Part shown: positions 25,901 to 34,935 of the stretch, piece by piece
Layout of the letters: each line of letters starts with the position of its first letter
How positions within the stretch are numbered: position 1 is the stretch's first letter
Assembly: GCA_039000515.1 (NCBI GenBank)
Contig: JBCFYV010000012.1
Coordinates: 128,722,652 to 128,786,651, forward strand
Length of the DNA stretch: 64,000 nucleotides
Direction: 5' to 3'
Source of the DNA: Timema cristinae
Lineage: Eukaryota; Arthropoda; Insecta; Phasmatodea; Timematidae
Translations under genes and position numbers: made by a program
Notes under the pieces: model-generated
Told to the model about the DNA's origin: nothing
Seen by the model: the letters and a program-made list of their open reading frames with translations, nothing else
The model's database searches: none

Positions 25901-27283
25901 TATACTGAGTTAAGGGTCTTTGGTTTGATTCCCAACATAACCAAAAAATGTATACTTTATGAAATTGTAGGTTTTTTTTTCACAGTGATAAATTAATGAC
26001 TGGAAGACTGGTTGCTGTGTCTGTTCTAGATGATAAGTTGTGTGCTGATATAATTGGTTGGTTCAGAAAGTGCACATTAAATGGCTCAAATAAAAACCCT
26101 GTAAATCCTAAAACAGCTCCTAGAGCAGGGACACCAGACTGGGACCTTAACCTCAGGACATAAAACTTTATTGGCATTCCTGGACAGGCCCCTGTGGTAC
26201 TTTTACTGTTAAATGTTTATAAAGTTTGACAGACTGGTGGAAAGCATTGATTATGATTAGGTTGGTGACTACTGACAAAAGGGTGTTAGTAAAACTATTT
26301 AACGACATTAACATCACTTTGATCAGATACAACAAGTGTGCCAAAGTACATTTAGAAAGAGAAAAAATTCAGTGCAACACGCTAACTTACAAAAGAACTA
26401 TTAATTTTACTTTTTCAGAAACTTACAAAACAGCTTGTTTGAAGAAATCATAAGCAGAGGCTTTCTTTTTGTATTTCTCCTCAAATTTCCAAGCCGTCCT
26501 CTGGTAGAGATCTTCCAACTGCTCGTCATTCTCGTAGTGCAAGAGTTCCGCCACATGGCGCAGGATGGAGTTGACAGCCTTTGCTTTGGCAAACCTCTCT
26601 GTGCACTTTTCTACATCCTCAGCGGACACTCGTCGCTTGCTCAGGTCGATGTATCCTGAGACAAACACACACAGGTCATCTTCCACTGCGCTTACATCAA
26701 CCAAGTTATGAGCTACTGACTTTGTATTGGGAACCTCACGACGCCTACGCAAGCTCTTATTGAGCTGTAAGAGTTGTTGAGTTGTCACAATCGGCTTGCT
26801 AGCAGGTAGGGTAGAGCTAAGCCACGCTCATTATTATGAATAATATAATATTCCCGGTCCTGCAGCGAGCGCTTACTCAGTGGAAGTTGCTGGACCTTCT
26901 TTCCTGTCAACTAACGCAGACATCTAAACAGAATAATGCTGACAGGAGACCTAAGACACAGATAAACTAAACTAGCGTGTAATTTGGGGCAAGACAAATG
27001 TTCTGAAGAGGCCTACTGATGGTACAAACATGTTTGGTTTCTCACCCTTTTCTTTATCCACTCGGATAACCACGACAGGCTCCGTCTTCCCCACTCGGAT
27101 CAACTTATTGATTGACCTGATACGTCTTCTCGACAACTCCGAGAGCAGGATCATGCCTTCTATGTTGTTGTACTCTAGTAAATGAACGTAGGCCCCCATC
27201 TCGGCTATACTCCTCACATTGACCATCACCACATCCTCCACCTCGGGGTACTTCTCTTTGTAGAATCTACACGACAGTGGCAT
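13908..27283 (-). CDS. eIF2S1: Eukaryotic translation initiation factor 2 alpha subunit, five coding exons
   Basis: In transcript order the exons are 27283-27046, 26655-26427, 23602-23370, 16091-15976 and 14075-13908. All borders are GT-AG and in phase, giving 327 residues. eIF2-alpha delivers initiator tRNA as part of the eIF2-GTP complex and is the target of stress kinases. The N-terminal S1/OB fold reads [20 protein letters not shown]. The loop [13 protein letters not shown] places the phospho-acceptor serine at residue 51. The kinase-docking KGYID is split by the first intron. The helical domain ([11 protein letters not shown]), the C-terminal domain ([27 protein letters not shown]) and an acidic Asp/Glu tail follow. 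The start MPLSCRFY aligns with the family; upstream GTCCAG could be the acceptor of a 5' UTR intron. Length is normal (315-341 in animals). Introns 2 and 3 are swollen by tandem arrays. Confidence 0.97.
14450..15684. repeat. 1175-bp insert flanked by 30-bp direct repeats (eIF2-alpha intron 4)
   Basis: Two identical 30-base copies containing GATGCATACAAATTACCAGC lie at 14450-14479 and 15655-15684. The segment between starts TGTAAAATAATTC and ends near TTCTTACA, giving weak TG...CA ends. It is AT-rich, contains TAA microsatellite sequence and shows no protein. It could be a retroposon with a long target duplication or an unrelated duplication. Confidence 0.6.
16790..17128 (+). pseudogene. Transposase-like relic, N-terminal zinc-finger part (antisense in eIF2-alpha intron 3)
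   Basis: The frame reads [19 protein letters not shown], then SCKECW, and after a one-base shift [12 protein letters not shown]. This is the N-terminal zinc-finger pattern of a large transposase-derived animal protein family that I would place near hAT, without certainty. The partner half of the same family begins immediately beyond the 48-bp array at 22546. Stops and a frameshift show it is dead. Confidence 0.5.
17129..22545. repeat. 48-bp satellite array, about 113 copies, in eIF2-alpha intron 3
   Basis: The unit is CTTAGTGATGGAACTGACAT, ATAAACATGTCCCCAGATGG, TGTCGACT. Variable positions are ACTGAC/ACCAAC, GGTGTC/GATGTC and GTCGAC/GTTGAC. Most units carry a SalI site (GTCGAC). Because 48 is divisible by three, the minus strand is open for 837 and 853 codons as a 16-residue repeat ([16 protein letters not shown]). 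The frame changes only where one C is lost (17351, 19846, 22389). There is no start context, signal or composition arguing that this is protein. Higher-order duplications are described under findings. Confidence 0.96.
22546..23210 (+). pseudogene. Transposase-like relic, central and C-terminal part
   Basis: Directly after the 48-bp array the plus strand reads [17 protein letters not shown], then [14 protein letters not shown], then [20 protein letters not shown]. These correspond to the GHATAEDMLK, LINIGSCGLH and VERGFSVNK blocks of the family whose N-terminal finger is at 16790. Several stops and frameshifts interrupt it. It lies antisense in eIF2-alpha intron 3, just before exon 3. Confidence 0.55.
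23650..24150. other. eIF2-alpha intron 2 stretch without recognisable content
   Basis: A 118-codon minus-strand frame exists at 23648-24004 but resembles no family I know and has low-complexity flanks, so I do not call a gene. Confidence 0.5.
24151..24189. repeat. 11-bp minisatellite
   Basis: About 3.5 copies of CAATGTGTCTA. Confidence 0.8.
24293..25908. repeat. 29-bp SacI-palindrome array, about 57 copies, in eIF2-alpha intron 2
   Basis: The main unit is TCTGTATACTGAGCTCAGTC followed by TGTAGCGTG. A 28-bp form has CTTTATACT, and an 18-bp short form lacks TGTAGCGTG. Every unit contains the 10-bp palindrome CTGAGCTCAG. The three unit types alternate in recurring blocks, which suggests higher-order amplification. 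Confidence 0.95.
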
Positions 27284-28742
27284 CCTCACCTGGACAACTC
27301 ACAAACTAAGCACGGAAACTTTATTATCAAAGGCATTGTGCATTTTAGTATTTTTAGAAAAATCTAATCTTCAAATCCCTCACGTCAGGAAATAATTTCA
27401 AGGATTAAAAATGTTTGATTAATATCATTAATTAAATATATAACGCAAATTTCTCAAAATGTTAATAGGCCTATCTGGAATGAGGTGGAAGTATCCTAAC
27501 CAAATAATTATACTTTATTTCAAATCAAGTATCTTTTAAATGAAGATTAAAAAGGTGTTTATGTATACAAACCTGATGAAAAGTACCTTATATCTAAAAA
27601 TGAGAAGAGATGAGAAAATAAACAAAATATAGTATAGCTAGTCACAGAAACATGTGTACCACAGATTATACAAATTCATATCATTGATAAATTGGAAAGT
27701 GCATACAGACCTCCATAGATAGCACTTAGTTGCTTACGTGTGATTACAACAACAATACATAAGAAACTAGGATCATAGTAATAATAATAAGAGTGCATAA
27801 TTAATTATGAATTGGATATAATAAAAGTGTTTAATTTATAGTAAAAAATACAATCGTTTATAATGTTTCATAGTCTTACACATGTGACCAGAACATCCCA
27901 GAGAAACCAGGATAAAATACTTTTGCGTCCCAGAGAGCACCATCATAATCAAGAATAAAGTAACACGGTATCAAAGAGAGAGACGGGGGAAAATACCATA
28001 GCATCCCAGAGAGTACAAGAGAATTTAATTACAAATTAGATCATCAAAGAGTAAAATACCAGTGTGTTCCATTGAAAACCCAGATCATTACAGAGTTAAA
28101 TGCCAGATTGTTTCATTGCAAACCAGACTATTGCACAGGAAAATACCATTGTATTCCATTGCAAACCAGACCATACCATTAAAATTAAAAAACAGGGCAT
28201 CCAAGAATAACCAATCAATTCCAAAGTAAACCAGAGTCGCAGAGACTAAACTCTGGTTGTTTCATAACTAAAGGAAAACCAGAGTAAAACCCAGGCTTGG
28301 TTTGTTATGGATTCCTCTGGTTTGGTCTTAATATTTTCACCAGGCCAAGATTAGCATAGCTTTGAGAGCAAAAAACAAGACACTTTTTCAAATGGGTACA
28401 GAAAGAGTATAATTTCATAGAAATAAAAGATTAAGTGAGAAAATGAGCTAAAAAAAAGTATAGCAAAACTACATCATATATAGCTTAAGGCAACAGTGTA
28501 GAGGAAGGGAAAAAAGGTGGTTTTTTGTAGTTTTTATAGCAAAACTTTTTTTAGCTAAAATAAATCAAATTTTGCTACAGTATATGGCCGGGCTATCGCT
28601 ATAAAAATTAAAAGTTGTTTTATAAAGCCAATAGCTTATATTGTCTCAAAATTAGGTTTAGATGGATTTTCAATATTATTATATAAGTATACTAAATTAC
28701 TTTTTTAAGTTCTAGTATTAACTTAATATCATTAATTTAATA
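27284..28742. other. 5' flank of eIF2-alpha
   Basis: No upstream exon or promoter could be pinned down. Positions 27880-28290 hold a degenerate minisatellite of roughly 50-57 bases built around ACCATTGTATTCCATTGCAA. The remainder is AT-rich with no recognisable element. Confidence 0.45.
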
Positions 28743-29020
28743 TTATTATTATTAGCACCGCGTCTTACTACCCATTCGGGTTATACGCACTTACGCTAAT
28801 GTGTAATGGTAGGGTGATTGTGAGATGAAATGAAGGACCTACAGTTTAACGTGGAATCCGAACCACGGTGGAGGCCTGGCATTCCCCACATTCACAAGAT
28901 GTCTTGTCAGAGGTGAAGGAAGGGTTTGGTAATCAGATAAATCTTTGCCGGGACCGAGGATTGAACCCCGGCCGCCAGCATAGAAGTCTGACACCTTACC
29001 CCTAGACCACCAGGTCACCA
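28743..29020 (-). mobile_element. tRNA-derived SINE with 12-bp target-site duplication
   Basis: On the minus strand the element starts with a tRNA-like head: A-box-like TGGTCTAGGGGTAAGG and B-box GGGGTTCAATCC. A unique body follows, and it ends in a TAATAATAATAAT tail. ATTAATTTAATA flanks it exactly on both sides (28731-28742 and 29021-29032), as expected from LINE-driven insertion. Confidence 0.85.
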
Positions 29021-29032
29021 TTAATTTAATAA

Positions 29033-29759
29033 TTTATTTAAATGACACTATATAATATATTTTCACTGTTAAATGCGAGTGTTCTACTCTAATGTAACGT
29101 GGACTTGTATGATTAAGCTCATTTCGCTTGCAAATAAATTCTCAACATCCAGTTCCTACGCTGACATTTCACCAAAGATTAATATATATCATTTTGGGAA
29201 ACAAACCAGGAACCCTTAACACATAAGGTAAACGTATTAATGACAGAGCGGAAAATTCAAATATTTCTATACTATTCTGGATGGACATAAAAACGCGACT
29301 TGCAACGGACCAAATCGTGACGCCAAAGTTTGTCATCTGGTTGCTAGCGAGGGGACCCATTTAACGGTTCGATTCTATGTTCTTGTGCAAAAAGTGTGAC
29401 TGGTGAATAAAAGTTTTTTTTAAATAGTGAAGTATTATACCCCAATTTACTGAAGACACTGTAGCCCCTTTCCATCCTCCAGGACAAAGGCAGACATACA
29501 AAATAATAAAATTATAAAACAAGGGGAGAATAAATGCATAGTGAGCAGATATGACACTCGAAAGCATATATTATTATATGATATATACACTCATGTTTCC
29601 ACAGAACCCACTCGACATTATTACACTGCCAACAATAAAAAAAAATTAAAGAAAGAATCCAGGAAGGTGAGAATATTTAGTTAGATAAGAGTAGAAGTCA
29701 ACATGTCACGAGTTAAATAGATAATTGCAAGTTTTATTGATAAACACTATATATGCATA
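29033..29759. other. AT-rich spacer with one dispersed-repeat copy
   Basis: No gene is seen. Positions 29297-29445 (minus) match 49001-49147 (plus) at roughly 80 percent, with shared blocks such as CGTTAAAT, GTCCCCTC and TTGGTCCGTTG. Confidence 0.5.
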
Positions 29760-30462
29760 CTATTCCTTATGAAAGGACTCTGAATATTTACTATACTTTC
29801 CATAAGTTGAACGGACTCTTAATATTTAATATAAGTCGGAAGGACTCTAACTATTTGCCAAATATTTCCTTGTAAAAGGATTCCGTATACATAACATACA
29901 ATTCATTATAAAATGACTAGATACCGTACTTAACATATCTTTCCATAATAAGGACACTGAATATTTGCCAAATATTTCCCTGAAAGAGTACTCTGAACAC
30001 ATAACATACCGGTATTATAATAGGAATCAGAATATTTACTACAACTTTCATAGGTTTGACTGTCTCTTAATATTTAATATTAGTCGGAAGGACTCAGAAT
30101 ATTGTCAAATCTTTACTTAAAAAAGGACTCTGAATACATAACACACTATTCCTTATAAAGGTAATTCGAATATTTATTATACGTTCGAAGGACTCTGAAT
30201 ACTTATTATAAGTCTGAAGGACTTTAGAATATTTATCATAAGTTTGAAGGACTCTGAATATTTACTCTAAGTCTGAAGAACTCTGAACATTTATTACAAG
30301 TCTGAAGAACTCTGAAAATTTATTACAAGTCTGAAGGACTCTGAAAATTTATTACAAGTCTGAAGGACTCTGAAAATTTATTACAAGTCTGAAGGACTTT
30401 GAAAATTTATTACAAGTCTGAGGGACTCTGAAAATTTATTACAAGTCTGAAGGACTCTGAAC
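29760..30462. repeat. Degenerate 29-31-bp minisatellite
   Basis: The unit is CTGAAGGACTCTGAAAATTT followed by ATTACAAGT. Copies are loose at 29760-30170 and nearly identical at 30200-30462. The copia element is inserted in it, and array-like sequence (CATTTATTACAA) resumes at 34936. Confidence 0.85.
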
Positions 30463-30635
30463 TGTAGTAATTCAAAGAATAATTATATCGTAAGAACTTA
30501 TCTAATCAGTTTATTGATACATTTTTTCAGGCATAGCAACGTGAGTAACAATGATAAACAAAATCATAGAGGAATAAAATGCACATAAGTCTTTGACGAG
30601 TGATTAATTGTTCATTGTATAGTCTTATTTCAACA
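30463..30635 (-). repeat. 3' LTR of the copia element
   Basis: Identical over 173 bases to 34763-34935. It contains AATAAA in transcript orientation (within TCAATAAACTG). Confidence 0.95.
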
Positions 30636-30649
30636 CTCCCCCTCACTCG

Positions 30650-31870
30650 TCAGAATCGTTGTCCAAGCCCAAGAGCACATACTAGTTGACTATGCCTGGG
30701 AGAGGCCAATGCCTTGGCGAGAACATCAGCTTCCAAAGTCTCGGTTGGCTTGTAGTTGATGATGATATCTCCGGCTTGTACCTTTTCTCTAATAAAGTGT
30801 TCTCTAATGCTGATGTGTTTGGACTTTGAGCTTACGATGTTATTCTTAGTCAAATGTTGTGCAGACAAATTGTCATTAAGTATTTCAATTGACTGGTGAG
30901 GAACACCCATGTCGTGTAGTAACTGTTTTAAGTGTATTGCTTCTTTTGCTGCCTCTGTCAATGACATATATTCTGCTTCCGCTGTAGACAGAGCCACAGT
31001 TCTCTGTTTTCTTGATTCCCAGCTGATGGAAGTCGCTGCAAACTGGAAACAGTATCCTGAATAAGATCTTCTATCTTCTCCAGTTGCCCAATCAGCATCT
31101 GCCATCCCAATAAGTGGTTTATTAGTTTTCTTGAAAACCAGTGCGAGATTTTTGGTTCCCTTTAAGTAGCGCAAGACTCTTTTGGCAGCCAGCCAATGCT
31201 CTTTCCCAAAACAGGTGTTGTATTGACTTAAGAAGCTGACTGTGTGTGTTATGTCTGGCCTAGTAGCCACAGACAGATACATAAGTGAACCAATCAAGTT
31301 TTGATAGGGATATTTTTCGGTATTTCCAGGATTCTTCTGTAACTTCATGCCAGGTACCATTGGAGTTGCAACAGGTTTACAGTCACTCATGCTGTATTCT
31401 TTGAGAAGTTCTTCAATGTATCGAGTTTGCGATGCTGAAATCATACCATTCTTGTGGCAAAACTCGATTCCTAAACAATAATGTAGTTCTCCAAGGTCTC
31501 GCATATCAAAGGATTTAGTTAGTTCTTGCTTTAAATCATTCAGCTGTTGCTGACTTCTTGATGCCACTATAATGTCATCTACATATATGGCTATCAACGT
31601 TTGTTCCCGCCCTTTAGTAGTAGTAGATGTGTATATAAAAGGGTCAGCTTGTGAGGGAACGAAACCCAATTGCTTTAGTTTCAAGTCTAACCTTTTAAAC
31701 CATTGCCTACCGGCTTGTTTTAAGCCATAAACAGCTCTTTTAAGTAGGCATACTTTGTCATTATCAGATTTTCGAAGCTTTTCTAGCATCTTCTTAGCTT
31801 TGAGAAATGTAGAGTGATCTTTGTTGTGGCTCTCTTCCATCATTATGTCACACAAAAATGTTTCTAACAT
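30650..31870 (-). pseudogene. Copia pol: reverse transcriptase palm and RNase H segment
   Basis: A 406-codon open stretch carries the linker VCLLKRAVYGLKQAGRQW, the catalytic YVDD, the PVATPMVPGMKL block and the RNase H block with ALSTAEAEYMSL. It ends in a stop 14 bases before the 3' LTR. It is separated from the upstream segment by a one-base frame change near 31878, so it is not a gene by itself. Confidence 0.9.
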
Positions 31871-32613
31871 GTCTGGTTTTGCATTAAGATTCTTTCTTCA
31901 ATTTCACCATTGAGGAAGGCAGTCGAAATATCCATTTGAGTGACTTTCATGTCTTGATTAAGTGCCACTCCAAGAAGAACTCTAATTGAGCTCAGTTTTG
32001 CAACAGGAGCATAGGTTTCAACAAAGTCAATTCCCGGGCGCTGAGCAAAACCTTTTGCAACAAGACGAGCTTTCCTTCTCTCTAGCTCCCCATTGGCTTT
32101 ATATTTATTTTTTAATACCATTCTGCTACCTATCACATTGTCACCATCTTCTCGATCTACAATTTCCCACGTATCATTTTTTAAGTGAGATTTTATTTCT
32201 TCTTTCATAGCTTTTTGCCATGCTTCTCCATCACCTCCTTCTAATGCATCTTTAACATCACAATAGACTGACACATCATAATCTGACATCCAAATTGGAA
32301 GTTTCCTGTTGCGTTTTGGCCTTGAATGTACTTGGTCTTCAGCTGGATCTTGCTCTTCTTGGTCTGAGAGTTCTACAAGGTCTTGAACTGGAACAGGTGG
32401 AGCTGGAAGAGTTATTTCATCAACATTTTCCTCATTAATAACTTCTTTATTGTCCTCATTATGTTGATCATCTATTACTATAATGTTTTCTCCTCTTCTC
32501 TCCTTTGAGTCATAGAATTTTTTGTTTAAAACTCTGACATCTCTTGTGATTTTGATTTTCCTTTCGTTGGGCATCCATATTCTATAAGCTTTCGAAATTT
32601 CAGAGTATCCGAC
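31864..32613 (-). pseudogene. Copia pol: integrase C-terminus to reverse transcriptase start
   Basis: This frame runs directly on from the Gag-integrase frame after the TGA at 32614-32616. It holds an acidic linker, the LVAKGFAQRPGIDFVETYAP block and the RT motif with QMDISTAFLNGEIEE. It closes after NQTC because of the frame change at 31877-31880. Confidence 0.9.
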
Positions 32614-34608
32614 TCAAATTCCTTCATCTGCTCTGGAAGTAAACTTTCCTTTGCCAGGTTTTTTGTCCAAAACGAAGGTTTTGTTGCCAAATACATGAAG
32701 ATGTCGAACCGATGGAACTCTTCCTACCCATTTCCGAAAAGGAGTTTCACCTTTAAGGGTCCTTGAGGGAGACCTGTTACGCAGGTAGTTTGCTGTGTGA
32801 ATTGCCTCAGCCCAAAATGACGGGGGGACGTTTGACTCCAACATGAGACATCGAGCTTTCTCAAGTAGGGTTCTATTCATCCTCTCAGATAACCCATTTT
32901 GTTGAGGGGTATACGGTGTAGACAGCCGCCTCTGAATTCCGCATTCTTTTAGAAAACTCTCAAAGTATTTGTTGCAGTATTCTGAGGTTTCATTATCAGA
33001 TTGCAGAAATTTAATTTTGTTTTCTGTAAAATTCTCAACCTCGTTTTTATATACTTTGAAAACTTCTAGAACTTCATTTTTGTGTTTTAAAAAATAAACT
33101 CGGCTGTAGCGTGTTTTCTCATCCGTAAAGGTTACAAAATATCTTGAACCACCAGGGGATTCAACACGCATGGGGCCACAAACATCCGAATGCACTATTT
33201 CCAAAACTTTGAGGTTTTCTGGAACTTTTCTTGTAGAAAAAGGAGCTCGGGTCAATTTTCCTTTTATACATACCTCACAATCACTCAACGTGTCACTTTC
33301 TTTGAAATCTAAGCCTTCCAATGTTTCATTTTTGCACGCCAACTTTAAATCTACTTCATTTAAGTGAGCTAGTTTTTTATGCCATTTATCTATTTCATGT
33401 TCTTCATGCGCTTTATTTGTTACTTCTACAGATTTAGAATTAATATAATATAGCCCATTTGATTTCTTAGCTTCTAGTACTACATTGCCTTGAGGATCTG
33501 TTACTAATGCTTTGTTCTTTTTGAACAGGACATCGAACCCTTTATCAGTCACTTTAGATACTGATAGTAGATTTGTGGTCAGATTTGGTACAAATAATGT
33601 ATTAGGCAAATTAATTTTATTCGAATCTTTCATTTCGATTTCAACTAGGCCAGTCCCAATAATAGAAGCTGTATGATTCTTAGATGCCAATTTAAGAGTC
33701 CCGTGTTCAGGGGTTTCAACTAAGTCCTGAAAACTTTCTTTATTTCCACACATATGTGAAGTGCATCCGCTGTCAATGCACCATGATGAAATTTCAGATT
33801 CACCTGAATTAGTAGAAAGCCACTGTTCTTCCACTTTGAAAGTTGACTCCCCCTTTTTATTGTTGCTCCAACAGTTCACGGCCTTATGACCAATACGTCC
33901 ACATTTATGGCATTTATATTTAAATTGCGAGGTTGAGGGAACATTTGTAGGTTTTTGAAAATAATTTGAACGATCTTTGTTCTTAGATTTTTTTTTATTT
34001 TTTCCGAAAAAAGCGTCCTCCAATGTCACACTATCATTTTTGCTTCTGGCTTCAAACTCTTCAATTATTTTGATTCTTAAGTCCTCTGGGGTAGGCAAGC
34101 TATCCCTGGACTCAATTGCTACCCTAAAATTTTCAAAGGATTTAGATAAGCTATAAAGCATCATTATGCTTAAAAGATCGGGATTTATAGTGATTTCCAA
34201 CTCTTCAAGCCTATCAACAGCGTCAGTGAATTTATTTAAATGATTACGGACGTCGTCACCCTCATTCATTTTTTGAAGGATCAATTGTTTCAATAAAGTG
34301 GCTTTTCTAGCGGGACCTTTACTTTGGTAAAGTTTTGATAATGTATCCCACACATCTTTTGAAAATTTACAGTTCTTAATATGTCTAAGTTCACTGGGCG
34401 ATATAATTAAGGTAAGATCTGACCTTGCATTGAGATCTTGTTCCTTCCATTTCATTATATCATCATCATTGGTTGTGGAGCATTTTTCTTGACCAGAAAC
34501 ATATTTCCATAATCCATTTCTTATCAAAACTGCTTGTGCTTGAAGCTTCCAAGTATCGTAGTTATCCTTTTTAAGTGGCTCTATACGATAGTTTACAAAA
34601 TTTGCCAT
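32614..34608 (-). pseudogene. Copia Gag, protease and integrase core
   Basis: From an ATG 154 bases inside the 5' LTR, 664 codons are open. They include a copia-type Gag, the CCHC zinc knuckle (CHKCGRIGHKAVNC, about residue 233), the aspartic protease DSG, the integrase HHCC finger and the D-D-E core, with HSDVCGP, SDNETSEY and QQNGLSERMN. It ends at the in-frame TGA (32614-32616), after which the same frame continues. Confidence 0.93.
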
Positions 34609-34762
34609 GACAAGAAAAATATTGTTTAACTAGCAGCGCGAACTAGAACACTTTCACAATCGACGAGCACAACTTAATACTTTCATTTAAACTACAATAA
34701 CTTACTGAAGTTTTAGAATGAGTTACTTAATTTATTTTGAGCACATACCTGGGCCCAAAACC

Positions 34763-34935
34763 TGTAGTAATTCAAAGAATAATTATATCGTAAGAACTTA
34801 TCTAATCAGTTTATTGATACATTTTTTCAGGCATAGCAACGTGAGTAACAATGATAAACAAAATCATAGAGGAATAAAATGCACATAAGTCTTTGACGAG
34901 TGATTAATTGTTCATTGTATAGTCTTATTTCAACA
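34763..34935 (-). repeat. 5' LTR of the copia element
   Basis: Identical to the 3' LTR, implying very recent insertion. The internal side continues GGTTTTGGGCCCAGG, a possible primer-binding site that I could not assign to a tRNA. Confidence 0.95.

Larger units (their letters stand above)
30463..34935 (-). mobile_element. Complete Ty1/copia LTR retrotransposon, minus strand
   Basis: The 4473-bp element has identical 173-bp LTRs at 34763-34935 (5') and 30463-30635 (3'), beginning TGTTGAAATAAG and ending TTACTACA. A purine tract GAGTGAGGGGGAG abuts the 3' LTR. Domain order is Gag, protease, integrase, reverse transcriptase, RNase H, which is the copia order. The polyprotein frame is broken once by a TGA (32614-32616) and once by an apparent one-base loss in an A run (31877-31880). 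The five bases beside each LTR do not match, so no target duplication is visible. Confidence 0.96.
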
